Positions 27,631 through 36,652 of a stretch of DNA of 64,000 bases are shown in pieces; the first letter of the stretch is position 1; each line of letters opens with the position of its first letter. The stretch lies in NCBI RefSeq assembly GCF_021049305.1, contig NZ_CP088081.1, forward strand, positions 3,658,001 through 3,722,000. Reading direction: 5' to 3'. The position numbers were made by a program, and so were the translations under genes. The notes beneath the pieces were generated by a model that did no database searches, had not been told where the DNA came from, and saw only the letters and a program-made list of their open reading frames with translations. This stretch comes from Ideonella dechloratans. GTDB lineage: Bacteria; Pseudomonadota; Gammaproteobacteria; Burkholderiales; Burkholderiaceae_C.

Positions 27631-28920
27631 ATGGCCCACATCGTCATCATCGGCGCCGGCATCGGCGGCATGCCCTGCGCGTACGAGCTGCGCGAAATGC
27701 TCCCCAAGGAGCACCAGATCACCGTGGTCAGCGCGGTGGACTACTTCCAGTTCGTGCCCTCCAACCCCTGGATCGCGGTGGGCTGGCGCCAGCGCGAGGA
27801 GATCGTGCTCAAGGTGGGCCCGCTGCTGGAGAAGAAGGGCATTGCCTTCATCCCCTCGGCGGTCTCGGCCATCGACGCGCCGGGCAACCAGCTCACGCTG
27901 GCCAACGGCCAGACCCTGGCCTATGACTACCTGGTGATCACCACCGGTCCCAAGCTCAGCTTCGACGAGGTGCCCGGCGCCGGCCCCGCGGCCCACGGTG
28001 GCGGCGGCCACACCCACTCCGTCTGCTCGGTGGACTATGCCGAGGCCTTCTGGCGCGACTACCAGGAGTTCCTGAAGAACCCGGGGCCGATCATCGTCGG
28101 CGCCATGCCCGGTGCCAGCTGCTTCGGGCCGGCCTACGAGTTCGCCTTCATCGTCGACGCCGACCTGCGCAAGCGCAAGCTGCGCCACAAGGTGCCGATG
28201 ACCTATGTCACCAGCGAGCCCTACATCGGCCACCTGGGTCTGGGCGGCGTGGGCGACAGCAAGTCCATGCTGGAAAGCGAGCTGCGCAACCACGACATCA
28301 AGTGGATCACCAACGCCAAGACCACCCAGGTCGAGGCCGGCAAGCTGTTCACCACCCAGCTCGACGACCAGGGCAATGTGCTCAAGCAGCATGAGCTGCC
28401 CTTCAAGCTGGCCATGATGCTGCCGGCCTTCAAGGGCGTCGATCCGGTGGCCGCGGTCCCCAATCTGTGCAACCCGCGCGGCTTCGTGCTGATCGACGAA
28501 TACCAGCGCAGCAAGGCCTACAAGAACATCTTCTCGGCCGGTGTCTGCGTGGCCATCCCGCCGGTGGAGGTGACCCCGGTGCCCACCGGTGCGCCCAAGA
28601 CGGGCTACATGATCGAGACCATGACCTCGGCCATCGCCCACAACATCGCCGACGAGCTGGCGGGCCGCCCGGCCACCGCCCAGGGCACCTGGAACGCCAT
28701 CTGCCTGGCCGACATGGGCGACAGCGGCGCCGCCTTCGTGGCCCTGCCGCAGATCCCGCCGCGCAATGTCAACTGGTTCAAGAAGGGCAAGTGGGTGCAC
28801 CTGGCCAAGATCGCCTTCGAGAAGTACTTCCTCTCGAAGATGAAATCCGGCAACTCCGAACCCATCTACGAGAAGTACGTGCTCAAGGCCCTGGGCATCG
28901 TGCGCCTGACCGACCGCTGA
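27631..28920 (+). CDS. Sulfide:quinone oxidoreductase-like flavoprotein
   Basis: The 429-residue product has an N-terminal FAD dinucleotide fold (HIVIIGAGIGGMPCAYELRE). All three redox cysteines expected for SQR are present: Cys132 in HTHSVCSVDYAE, Cys164 in GAMPGASCFGPAYEF and Cys306 in FSAGVCVAIPP. A C-terminal amphipathic segment (KKGKWVHLAKIAFEKYFLSKM) would bind the membrane. SQR oxidises sulfide to polysulfide or persulfide and passes electrons to the quinone pool. It is 35 bp after the RND permease and followed by the DUF2892 gene. Neighbouring CstR-like, OsmC and rhodanese genes support sulfide detoxification. Confidence 0.9.
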   Translation: MAHIVIIGAGIGGMPCAYELREMLPKEHQITVVSAVDYFQFVPSNPWIAVGWRQREEIVLKVGPLLEKKGIAFIPSAVSAIDAPGNQLTLANGQTLAYDYLVITTGPKLSFDEVPGAGPAAHGGGGHTHSVCSVDYAEAFWRDYQEFLKNPGPIIVGAMPGASCFGPAYEFAFIVDADLRKRKLRHKVPMTYVTSEPYIGHLGLGGVGDSKSMLESELRNHDIKWITNAKTTQVEAGKLFTTQLDDQGNVLKQHELPFKLAMMLPAFKGVDPVAAVPNLCNPRGFVLIDEYQRSKAYKNIFSAGVCVAIPPVEVTPVPTGAPKTGYMIETMTSAIAHNIADELAGRPATAQGTWNAICLADMGDSGAAFVALPQIPPRNVNWFKKGKWVHLAKIAFEKYFLSKMKSGNSEPIYEKYVLKALGIVRLTDR

Positions 28921-28948
28921 TCCACCGTTTTCACTGGGAGCCCCCACC

Positions 28949-29176
28949 ATGACCATCACCCGCCTGCTGCGCATCATCCCCGGCCTGTTCATCCTGCTGT
29001 CCCTGGCCCTGGGCGTCGAGGGCAGCCCCCTGTTCGTCAACAAGTGGTGGCTGGCCTTCACCGCCTTCGTCGGCCTGAACCTGCTGCAATTCGGCTTCAC
29101 CAATGTCTGCCCGATGGCCTTCTTCCTGAAGAAGCTGGGCGTGCCCGAAGGCGACGGCGCGGCCTGCTGCCGCTGA
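28949..29176 (+). CDS. DUF2892 (YgaP-like transmembrane) small membrane protein
   Basis: The 75-residue protein begins with an arginine-bearing start (MTITRLLRIIPGLFILLSLAL), has two hydrophobic helices, and the motif NKWWLAFTAFVGLNLLQFGFTNVCPM. It resembles the membrane part of the YgaP rhodanese and the DUF2892 family, where a conserved cysteine (here in NVCPM) follows the second helix. It ends AACCR. Such proteins accompany rhodanese/SQR operons, but their task is unproven. It lies 28 bp after the SQR gene and before a strong terminator-like hairpin. Confidence 0.85.
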   Translation: MTITRLLRIIPGLFILLSLALGVEGSPLFVNKWWLAFTAFVGLNLLQFGFTNVCPMAFFLKKLGVPEGDGAACCR

Positions 29177-29184
29177 CCCCGCCC

Positions 29185-29213
29185 GGGGGATCGTCCCTGC
29201 TGGCCGATCCCCC
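29185..29213 (+). terminator. Intrinsic terminator-like hairpin after the SQR-DUF2892 genes
   Basis: A 9-bp perfect stem GGGGGATCG/CGATCCCCC with an 11-base loop is followed by TTGTCTG. It lies 8 bp downstream of the DUF2892 stop and would separate the RND-SQR transcript from csoR-osmC-rhodanese, at least partly. Confidence 0.6.
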
Positions 29214-29217
29214 TTGT

Positions 29218-29247
29218 CTGACAACCCCCGCGGGAAGACCTCACAAT
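29218..29247 (+). promoter_or_regulatory. Possible promoter of the CsoR-family gene
   Basis: CTGACA (29218-29223) and CACAAT (29242-29247) are separated by 18 bp, after the terminator hairpin and about 47 bp before the chosen csoR ATG. A short palindrome TTGTC-T-GACAA (29214-29224) overlaps the -35. No ATACCC element is present here. Confidence 0.35.
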
Positions 29248-29293
29248 GGCAGCTTCGCAACCGGATTCCACTCCCTCCGGGGAGCCTTGTGCC

Positions 29294-29584
29294 ATGTCGA
29301 TGTTGACCGACGATAAGACCCGCACCGACCTGCTCAACCGCCTGAAGCGGGCCGAAGGCCAGCTGCGCGGCATCCAGCGCATGATCGAGGAGGGCCAGCC
29401 CTGCCAGGACGTCGCCAGCCAGATGGCCGCCGTGCGCAAGGCGCTGGACAGCACCTATGTGCGCATGACCGTGTGCTTCATGGAACAGGAGCTGGGCGCC
29501 CACCTGGGCGCCAACACCAAGGGCCGCAAGCAGCTCAGCGAGGTGCTGGGCGAGGTGCAAACCCTGCTGGGCAAGGTGCGCTGA
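29294..29584 (+). CDS. CsoR-family repressor, CstR-like
   Basis: The 96-residue all-helical protein has the CsoR core LLNRLKRAEGQLRGIQRMIEEGQPCQDVASQMAAVRKALDSTYVRM. Cysteines are in EEGQPC and in MTVCFMEQEL. The His of the copper-sensing Cys-His-Cys triad is replaced, so a dithiol persulfide sensor of CstR type is more likely than a Cu(I) sensor. ATG 29294 is preferred because GGAG at 29281-29284 is well spaced; an ATG at 29246 would add 16 residues with no family counterpart. It probably binds the ATACCC-N4-GGGTAT sites at 8702, 23191 and 34706. Alternative: a Ni/Co or formaldehyde sensor, less likely in this context. Confidence 0.87.
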   Translation: MSMLTDDKTRTDLLNRLKRAEGQLRGIQRMIEEGQPCQDVASQMAAVRKALDSTYVRMTVCFMEQELGAHLGANTKGRKQLSEVLGEVQTLLGKVR

Positions 29585-29615
29585 GGCGCCCCGCCCCCTG
29601 TTGCCGGAGAACCCG

Positions 29616-30062
29616 ATGAGCCAGGATGCCGTGACCGTCCGCCTGACCCAGGTGCAGGATTACCAGTTCGACGTGGATTTCGGTGCCGGCATCCCGGCGC
29701 TGCGCTGCGACGAGCCGCCGCCCCTGGGCCAGAACCAGGGCCCCTCGCCCATGCACCTGCTGGCCGCCGCGGTCGGCAACTGCCTGTCGGACTCGCTGCT
29801 GTTCGCGCTGCGCAAGTTCAAGCAGGAGCCCGAGCCGCTGCGCACCGAGGTCTCGGCGGAGGTGGGCCGCAATGCCGAGAACCGCCTGCGGGTGCTGGGC
29901 ATGCGCGCCACGCTGACGCTGGGCGTGCCCGCCGCCGCGCTGGAGCACCTGGACCGGGTGCTGGCCAGCTTCGAGCAGTACTGCACCGTCACCCAGAGCG
30001 TCGCCCAGGGCTTCCCCGTGGAAATCCAGGTGTTCGACGCCACCGGAGCCCGCCTGAAATGA
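29616..30062 (+). CDS. OsmC-family protein
   Basis: The 148-residue protein has the OsmC/Ohr fold with the two redox cysteines in AAAVGNCLSDSLLFALRKF and FEQYCTVTQSVAQG. OsmC-like proteins reduce organic hydroperoxides through a thiol pair. In sulfur-oxidation operons they are proposed to handle persulfides. ATG 29616 has a CGGAGA site 5 bp upstream; a TTG at 29601 is less convincing. The last bases overlap the rhodanese ATG (ATGA), showing tight coupling. Confidence 0.88.
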   Translation: MSQDAVTVRLTQVQDYQFDVDFGAGIPALRCDEPPPLGQNQGPSPMHLLAAAVGNCLSDSLLFALRKFKQEPEPLRTEVSAEVGRNAENRLRVLGMRATLTLGVPAAALEHLDRVLASFEQYCTVTQSVAQGFPVEIQVFDATGARLK

Positions 30063-30340
30063 CCTCTCCCGAACCCCTGCTGATCGATGTGCGCTCCCCC
30101 GGCGAATATGCCGGCGGCTACCTGGATGGCGCGGTGAACCTGCCGCTGGACCAGTTGCAGGCCGGCATCGCCCGGGTCGCCCCCGACCTGGGCCAGCCCA
30201 TCGTGCTGTACTGCGCCTCGGGCGGCCGCTCGGGCATGGGCTGCATGCTGCTGCAGCAGATGGGCTACCGCCAGGTCAGCAACGGCGGCGGCATCGGCAT
30301 GCTGGCCATGAGCAGCCAGCGGCCCGTGCGCCGGCTCTGA
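30059..30340 (+). CDS. Rhodanese-like sulfurtransferase
   Basis: The 93-residue single-domain rhodanese starts EPLLIDVRSPGEYAGGYLDGAVNLPLDQL. Its active-site loop is YCASGGRSGMG with the catalytic Cys. It ends with the GYRQVSNGGGIG strand-loop. Such proteins move sulfane sulfur between thiols, cyanide or glutathione persulfide. It is the last gene of the cluster and converges on the histidine-kinase gene, whose stop is 18 bp away. Confidence 0.93.
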   Translation: MTSPEPLLIDVRSPGEYAGGYLDGAVNLPLDQLQAGIARVAPDLGQPIVLYCASGGRSGMGCMLLQQMGYRQVSNGGGIGMLAMSSQRPVRRL

Positions 30341-30358
30341 CGTCCCGCCGGCCGCCGC

Positions 30359-31854
30359 TCAGCGCGGCAGCCGCAGCGTGGCCTCCAGCCCGCCCTCGGG
30401 GTGGTTGCGCAGGCTCAGCGTGCCCCCCGCCCCTTCCGCGATCTGGCGGGCGATCGCCAGCCCCAGCCCTGTGCCGCCGGTGACCCGGTTGCGCGAGGCC
30501 TCCAGGCGGAAGAAGGGCTCGAACACCTGCTCCAAGGCCTCGGGCGGCAAGCCCGGGCCGGCGTCGCGCACGCGGATCGTCACGGCCTCGGGGCTGTCCT
30601 GCACGCTCAGCAGCGCACGCTGGCCATAGAGCACCGCGTTGTCGACCAGGTTGTTGACGCAGCGCCGCAGCGCGGCCGCCCCGCCCGGCCAGGGCCGCTC
30701 GCAGGCCCCCTCCAGCTGCACGTCGCGCCCCATGGCCTGCTGGTCGGACTGCAGGCTCTCCAGCAGGGCCATCACGTCCACCGGCCGACCCTCCTGGGCC
30801 TGCTCCAGGCCGCGCAGGTGGTCCAGCGCATCGCCCACCAGCTGGCTCATCTCGTCCAGGTCGTGCTCCATGCGTTCGCGCAGGTCCTCGTCGTCCAGCA
30901 TCTCGGCGCGCAAGCGCATGCGGGTCAGCGGGGTCTTCAGGTCGTGCGAGACGGCCGCCAGCATCCGGGTGCGCCCCTCCAGCGTGCGGCGCAGGCGCTG
31001 CTGCATGCGGTTGAAGGCGCGGTTGGCCCGCGCCACCTCTTGTGGCCCGGTTTCGGGCAGGGGGGCCTGCGTCAGGTCCTGGCCCAGGCCGTCGGCCGCG
31101 CGGGCCAGGTCGGCCAGGGGGCGGGTGACCCGCCGCACCGCCCACCAGCTCAGGGCCGCCACGGTGAGGGCCAGCACCAGCAGCGACACCGGCACCCGCC
31201 AGGGCAGCGAAGTGTCTTCGGGCAGCGGCCGGTTCTCCAGCCGCAGCCACTGCCCACCCTGCAAGGGCACCTGGGCCACGAAGACCAGCCCGGCATGGTG
31301 GCGCCAGCGCTCGGCCCGCTGGGCCCGCCAGGCGGCGCGGGGGTCGGCCGACGAGGCGGCCGACGGCGGGGAGGGTGGGGCCGCGGGCCCGTCGGCCAGC
31401 GGTCCGGGCCGTTGCGGCGGCGGCGTGATCTGCCAGGCGGCCAGCTCGAAGGGGCGCCCGTCACCCAGGCCCTGGCGCAGGCCCTGGCGGTAGAGCGCCA
31501 GCGCCGTCTCGGGCGCGGCGGTGGCGGCCGGTCCCGGCGCCTGCAAGGGCTCGGGGGCCTCCAGCAGGCGCACCCGCAGCGGCGGGGCGTCCATCAGGCG
31601 CACGAAGCGCTGGCGTTCGCCGGCGTCCAGCGTGTCCAGCAGCAGCACCAGGTCCGCCACCCGGCGCGCAGGCTGCAGGCCGGTGCTGCGCTGCACCACC
31701 CGGTCGCGCTCGGCCAGATTGATCCACAGACTCAGGCCCTGCCCGGCCACCAGGCCGATCAGCAGCACGCCCAGCAGGCGGCCGTACAGGGTGCGGGGCC
31801 ACCAGGGCCCGGCCCAGCACCCGCCGCGGGCGGCGCCGGCCGTGTCCGGGCCGC

Positions 31855-31858
<4 letters not shown>
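30359..31858 (-). CDS. Two-component sensor histidine kinase (EnvZ/CpxA type)
   Basis: The 499-residue inner-membrane kinase has a first helix near residues 25-45 (RLLGVLLIGLVAGQGLSLWI), a periplasmic domain rich in Pro/Ala, a second helix (VSLLVLALTVAALSWWAV) and a HAMP linker. The H-box is AAVSHDLKTPLTRMRLRAEML, the N-box NLVDNAVLYG, and the G boxes DAGPGLPPE and GGTGLGLAIARQI. Its ATG overlaps the stop of the response-regulator gene by four bases, so the two act as a pair. The signal is unknown. The divergent Spy/CpxP-like gene suggests envelope stress or metal. Confidence 0.93.
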
Positions 31859-32613
<755 letters not shown>

Positions 32614-32656
32614 GGGCGTGATTGCAACGTCAAGCCGGCCGGCTGACCAGCGGTTT

Positions 32657-32701
32657 TGTAACGCAGCATGTCAAGCGGCCGATCAGCAAACCAGGTTGAC
32701 A
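32657..32701. promoter_or_regulatory. Divergent regulatory region with possible response-regulator repeats
   Basis: TGTAAC (32657-32662) and TGTCAA (32669-32674) form a 12-bp-spaced direct repeat of the kind used by OmpR-family regulators. A TTGACA -35-like box follows at 32696-32701. They lie between the regulator and the Spy-like gene. Inferred only from sequence form. Confidence 0.3.
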
Positions 32702-32785
32702 AAAATGGCCTGGCCCGACATGCGCGGCTGACATCGGGGCGGTGCAATGGAGCCCATCACGACACAACCCCAGGAGATTGTCGCC

Positions 32786-33388
32786 ATGCGCCGACTCACC
32801 GCTTCCCCCTCCCGCCGCCTGCTGCCCGTCGTGGCCGGTGCGGCCTTGTCCCTGGGCCTGCTGGCCGCCCAGGCCCAGCCCGCCAGCGCCCCGGCGGCAC
32901 CCCAGCCGGGCACCTCGGCCCCGGCCAAGGGCTGGCACCACCGCGGCGAGCGCGGCAGCTTCGACCCCGTGGCGCGGGCCCAGGACCACCTGGCCCGGCT
33001 GAAGGCCGATCTGAAAATCACCCCCGACCAGGACAAGGCCTGGCAGGGCTTTGCCACCCAGGTGACCCAGCAGGCCGAGACGATGAAGAAGCGCTTTGCC
33101 CAGCGCCCGGACCCGAAGGCCGAGGCCCAGATGCATGCCCCCGAACGCATGGCCCGGCAGCTGGCCCAGATGCAGGAGCACCTGAAGGACATGCAGGCCA
33201 TGCGGGATCGGGTGGCGGACCTCTACGCCGTGCTCACGCCCGCGCAGCAGACCCTGGCCGACCAGCACTTCGCCCGCATGGGTCACGAGATGCGCGAACG
33301 CATGGAACATGGCATGGGCCGTCCCGGTCCGATGGGCCCCGGCATGGACCCGGGCCCGCGCGACGGCGGCCCCGACATGCCGCGCTGA
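32786..33388 (+). CDS. Spy/CpxP-like periplasmic protein (LTXXQ family)
   Basis: The 200-residue protein has a signal peptide (MRRLTASPSRRLLPVVAGAA...AQA), an Ala/Pro-rich linker, and a long helical, Met/His/Gln-rich domain. The LTXXQ-like elements are LKITPDQDKAWQGFATQV and YAVLTPAQQTLADQHFARM. It ends in a Gly/Pro/Met tail. Spy and CpxP are envelope-stress chaperones induced by two-component systems. ATG 32786 has CAGGAG at 32771-32776. Its position opposite the kinase/regulator pair supports co-regulation. Metal binding through the Met/His-rich tail is possible. Confidence 0.82.
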   Translation: MRRLTASPSRRLLPVVAGAALSLGLLAAQAQPASAPAAPQPGTSAPAKGWHHRGERGSFDPVARAQDHLARLKADLKITPDQDKAWQGFATQVTQQAETMKKRFAQRPDPKAEAQMHAPERMARQLAQMQEHLKDMQAMRDRVADLYAVLTPAQQTLADQHFARMGHEMRERMEHGMGRPGPMGPGMDPGPRDGGPDMPR

Positions 33389-33399
33389 GGCGCGGTCGC

Positions 33400-33416
33400 G
33401 CCGGCCTGGGGCCGGC
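33400..33416. terminator. Possible bidirectional terminator between convergent genes
   Basis: GCCGGCC-TGG-GGCCGGC forms a 7-bp GC-rich stem with a 3-base loop, exactly between the ends of the Spy-like and DUF599 genes. No T-run follows on either strand. Confidence 0.35.
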
Positions 33417-33425
33417 CTGGCCGGT

Positions 33426-34073
33426 TCAGTCGACGGCGCCGGGCCGGTCGAACTGCCAGAGCACCCAGACCAGGCCCAGGCTGGCCGGCGGCATCAGCCA
33501 GGGGTTGACGATGCCCCCCACCAGCGGTGCGACCATCAGGAAGGTGCGCAGGCCCCAGCCGTACAGGTAGCCGGCGCGGGTCAGGTAGTCGGTGGCCAGC
33601 GGACCCAGGGCCATGCGCTCGGGTGAGCCCGCGGGCATGGACATCGCGAAGCCCGCATGGTTGTAGTAGCGCATCGACAAGGCCGAGCAGACGAAGGAGC
33701 TGAACAGCACCACCATCAGCGCCGGCCCCAGGATGTCCAGCGGCGCCATCGCGCTCGGACGCAGGGTGTGCAGGCCGGCGGCCAGCTGGGTGCCCGCCAG
33801 ACTGACCGCGCCCATCATGCACAGCGCCGCGGTGGAGGCCGAGATGGTGGCCGACATCAGCGAGTTGCGCAGGGTCTGCACCGCGACGATCTCGAACCCG
33901 GGCTTCTCGGCCAGCGCCCGCACCCAGTCCGCCCGCATGCGCGCATGGGCGGCCCGAGCCACCCGCTCGGGCTCGCGCCGGCCCATCACCAGCACCCGCA
34001 GCTCGTAGAGCAGCACGATGATGCAGCCGAGCACCAGACCGGCCCAGGTGCTCCAGGTCTCCGCCCCGTTCAC
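33426..34073 (-). CDS. DUF599 family membrane protein
   Basis: The 215-residue product has four hydrophobic segments: WAGLVLGCIIVLLYELRVLV, SATISASTAALCMMGAVSLAG, ILGPALMVVLFSSFVCSALSMRYYNHAGF and TFLMVAPLVGGIVNPWLM. The RxxWV and LRNSLMxATxxAS motifs match DUF599, a family of uncharacterised inner-membrane proteins. It starts at GTG 34073, overlapping the stop of the methyltransferase gene. No function is established. Confidence 0.85.
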   Translation of the reverse strand: MNGAETWSTWAGLVLGCIIVLLYELRVLVMGRREPERVARAAHARMRADWVRALAEKPGFEIVAVQTLRNSLMSATISASTAALCMMGAVSLAGTQLAAGLHTLRPSAMAPLDILGPALMVVLFSSFVCSALSMRYYNHAGFAMSMPAGSPERMALGPLATDYLTRAGYLYGWGLRTFLMVAPLVGGIVNPWLMPPASLGLVWVLWQFDRPGAVD

Positions 34074-34675
34074 GGGCGCATTCCGACATAGCGGGTGACC
34101 CGGGCCGCGCCCTGGTGGCCGGGGCCCTCGTCCAGCAGCACCTCGGCCTCCTCGCCCAGCTGCTCGGTCAGCAGGCCGGCGAAGTCCTCTCGCAGGGCCG
34201 CCAAGCTCATCAGCATGTCCGGATCGCGCGGGCCGCCGCTGCTGTGGCCCAGCTGTGCCGGGTGGAAGGCCTCGATCAGCAGGCGCCCCCCCGGCCGCAG
34301 ACCCTGCACCAGCCGGCGGTGCAGACCGGTGCGCAAGGCCGAGGGCAGATGGACATAGACCAGCACCACGGCATCGAACGCCTGGGACTCGGGGGCCCAG
34401 TGGCCCAGGTCGGCCTGCTCGCCCGACCAGCGCGCCGCCACGCTGCGCTGCGCGGCCAGTCCGGCCGCCTTGGCCAGACCCACGGCCGAACTGTCCACCG
34501 CCAGCACCCGATGGCCCTGCTCGGCCAGCCAGACGCTGTTGCGGCCCTCGCCGTCGCCCGGCAGCAGCACCCGGCCCGCCGGCCAGGCCTGCGCCTGCTG
34601 CCGCAGAAAGGCATTGGCTTGCAGGCCATACTTGAAGCCGGGCTCGGCAAAACGCTCATCCCAGAATTGACTCAT
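34070..34675 (-). CDS. Class I SAM-dependent methyltransferase (TehB/thiopurine-like)
   Basis: The 201-residue enzyme begins SQFWDERFAEPGFKYGLQANAFL, the typical start of TehB-like/thiol methyltransferases. Motif I reads GRVLLPGDGEGRNSVWLAEQGHRVLAVDSSA, and LRPGGRLLIEAFHP lies in the post-motif region. TehB-type enzymes methylate tellurite, selenite, thiols or sulfide. It is divergent from the persulfide-dioxygenase gene with only 68 bp between starts, and a SLAC1/TehA channel lies just beyond. Detoxification of sulfur or chalcogen compounds is a reasonable inference. Confidence 0.85.
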   Translation of the reverse strand: MSQFWDERFAEPGFKYGLQANAFLRQQAQAWPAGRVLLPGDGEGRNSVWLAEQGHRVLAVDSSAVGLAKAAGLAAQRSVAARWSGEQADLGHWAPESQAFDAVVLVYVHLPSALRTGLHRRLVQGLRPGGRLLIEAFHPAQLGHSSGGPRDPDMLMSLAALREDFAGLLTEQLGEEAEVLLDEGPGHQGAARVTRYVGMRP

Positions 34676-34705
34676 TGCACGAACGGTTGTTGGTGAGGGA
34701 CTAAT

Positions 34706-34721
34706 ATACCCACCACGGTAT
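34706..34721. promoter_or_regulatory. ATACCC-ACCA-CGGTAT, third candidate CstR operator
   Basis: This copy has one mismatch from the ATACCC-N4-GGGTAT consensus. It overlaps a TAATAT -10-like box (34702-34707), 23 bp before the MBL gene start. It lies in the divergent region shared with the methyltransferase gene and could control both. Confidence 0.58.
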
Positions 34722-34743
34722 CAAGACCAGAGGACGGCCCGCG

Positions 34744-35622
34744 ATGACCCCACAGGCACAGATCGAATCATTCCACGACCCCGCGACCCACACCTTCAGC
34801 CATCTGGTGCTGGACCCGGTCACGCGGGACTGCGCCCTGATCGATACGGTACTCGATTACGACCCGGCCTCCGGCCGCACATCCACCACCAGCGCCCAGC
34901 GCCTGCTGGACCGGGTGCAGGCCCTGCAGGCCCGGGTGGTGTGGATCCTGGAAACCCATGTGCACGCCGACCACCTCTCGGCCGCCGCCTGGCTGAAGGA
35001 ACGGCTGGGCGGGCAGATCGGCGTGGGCGAGCACATCGTCACGGTGCAGCAGACCTTCGGGCGCCTGTTCAATGCCGAACCGTCCTTCGTGCCGGACGGT
35101 CGGGCCTTCGACCACCGCTTCGCCGACGACGAGGTCTTCCAGATCGGCACGCTGCGCCTGCGCGCCCTGCACACCCCCGGCCACACCCCCGCCTGCATGA
35201 GCTACCTGCTGGAGGACGCCGACCGGCCGGTGGCCTTCGTCGGCGACACCCTGTTCCGGCCGGACTACGGCAGTGCCCGTTGCGACTTCCCCGGTGGCGA
35301 CGCCGCCGCGCTGTACCGCTCGGTGCGCCGCCTGCTGGCCCTGCCACCGCAGACCCTGCTGTACTTCTGCCACGATTACCCGTCCGCCGGCCAGGAGCCC
35401 CGGCTCAGCAGCACGGTGGCCGAGCAGCGCGCGGCCAACATCCACCTGCATGACGGGGTGACCGAGGCCGAGTTCGTGGCGATGCGCCGCCAGCGCGACG
35501 CCACATTGGCCATGCCCACGCTGCTGCTGCCCTCGGTGCAGGTCAACATGCGGGCCGGCCACCTGCCGCCCGCCGAAGACAATGGCACCCGTTACCTCAA
35601 GATCCCCCTCGACCGGCTCTGA
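34744..35622 (+). CDS. MBL-fold persulfide dioxygenase-like protein (ETHE1/Blh type)
   Basis: The 292-residue enzyme has the intact MBL metal motif LETHVHADHLSAAAWL, then HTPGHTPACMSYL, the FVGDTLFRPDYGSARCDFPGG block and the late YFCHDY. The TLFRPDYGxARCDFPGG segment is characteristic of the ETHE1/Blh branch, which oxidises glutathione persulfide to sulfite using mononuclear iron. It would act downstream of SQR and rhodanese. The start is preceded by GAGGAC (34731-34736) and the candidate CstR operator. It is followed 4 bp later by a SLAC1 channel gene, so the two are probably one operon. Confidence 0.9.
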   Translation: MTPQAQIESFHDPATHTFSHLVLDPVTRDCALIDTVLDYDPASGRTSTTSAQRLLDRVQALQARVVWILETHVHADHLSAAAWLKERLGGQIGVGEHIVTVQQTFGRLFNAEPSFVPDGRAFDHRFADDEVFQIGTLRLRALHTPGHTPACMSYLLEDADRPVAFVGDTLFRPDYGSARCDFPGGDAAALYRSVRRLLALPPQTLLYFCHDYPSAGQEPRLSSTVAEQRAANIHLHDGVTEAEFVAMRRQRDATLAMPTLLLPSVQVNMRAGHLPPAEDNGTRYLKIPLDRL

Positions 35623-35625
35623 CCC

Positions 35626-36624
35626 ATGGCGTCCTCCCCCACCCCGCTCAAGCACCTGGCCCCCGGCTGGTTCGCCATTCCCATGGGCCTGTGCGGCCTC
35701 TCGCTCGCCTGGTGGCGGGCCGCCCCTCTGATGGGCGAGATGGCCACCGGCATCGCCCTGGTCTGCGGCCTGGCCGCGGCGCTGGCCTGGGCGGCGCTGG
35801 GGGTGGCCAGCCTGCTGCGCTGGCAGCACTACCCCCAGGCCTGGGCCGAAGACCTGAAGCACCCGGTGCGGCACACCCTGGTGGCCACTCTGCCGGTGGC
35901 CACTCTGCTGCTGGCCACGGTGGGCGTGCTGGCCCTCGGGCCGCACCCGGCCGTGCGGCTGCTGTGGTGGCTGGGCTCGCTGGGGCAGTTCGGCGTCACG
36001 CTGTGGGTGATGGCCCGCTGGTGGCGGCCCAGGGAACAAGGTGGCCTGGCCCGGCCCAGCATCACGCCAGCCCTGCTGATCCCGGTGGTGGGCAATGTGG
36101 TGGCGCCGCTGGGCGGCGTGGCGCTGGGTCATGGCGAGTGGGCCACCGCCCAGTTCGGCATCGGCCTGCTGCTGTGGCCGGTGGTGCTGGCCCTGCTGGG
36201 GGCCCGCAGCCTGGTCCAGGGCCCGATGCCCGAGCGCCTGCTGCCCACCGCCTTCATCCTGATCGCGCCACCGGCCGTCTGCGGCAGCGCGGTGATGGAG
36301 CTGGGCGCCCCGCTGGCCCTGGGCTGGCTGTTCTGGGGCATGGCCCTGTTCGCCCTGGGCTGGGCCGCCACGCTGGCGCGCCGCCTGCAGCCCCTGGCCT
36401 TTTCGGTGATGCACTGGGCGCTGTCCTTCCCGCTGGCCGCCCTGGCCAGCCTGACCCTGCGCCTGGCCCAGCCCGGTGGGCTGCTGGCGGTGCTGGGCCC
36501 GGTGCTGCTGGCCCTGTGCTCGCTGATCATCCTGGGCCTGCTGATGGCCACCTGGCGCGGCCTGCGCGAGGGCAGCCTGCTGGCGCCCGAGCCGGTGGCC
36601 CAGATCATCCCCTCGAGCGCCTGA
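35626..36624 (+). CDS. SLAC1/TehA-family anion channel
   Basis: The 332-residue protein has about ten hydrophobic helices and the family start LKHLAPGWFAIPMGLCGLSLAWWRA. GNVVAPLGG and ALSFPLAALASLTL occur later. SLAC1/TehA proteins conduct small anions or export weak acids. Tellurite resistance from TehA is an overexpression phenotype. It directly follows the persulfide-dioxygenase gene, and a TehB-like methyltransferase lies on the other side. Export of sulfite formed by the dioxygenase is an attractive but unproven role. Confidence 0.85.
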   Translation: MASSPTPLKHLAPGWFAIPMGLCGLSLAWWRAAPLMGEMATGIALVCGLAAALAWAALGVASLLRWQHYPQAWAEDLKHPVRHTLVATLPVATLLLATVGVLALGPHPAVRLLWWLGSLGQFGVTLWVMARWWRPREQGGLARPSITPALLIPVVGNVVAPLGGVALGHGEWATAQFGIGLLLWPVVLALLGARSLVQGPMPERLLPTAFILIAPPAVCGSAVMELGAPLALGWLFWGMALFALGWAATLARRLQPLAFSVMHWALSFPLAALASLTLRLAQPGGLLAVLGPVLLALCSLIILGLLMATWRGLREGSLLAPEPVAQIIPSSA

Positions 36625-36652
36625 GCGCAATGGCGGTGGCACACTGCCGGCC

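Noticed and set aside
29246..29293. The longer start of the CsoR-family protein
   Set aside because: The extra 16 residues are not part of the family, and the region looks like promoter DNA. The ATG at 29294 has a well-placed GGAG.
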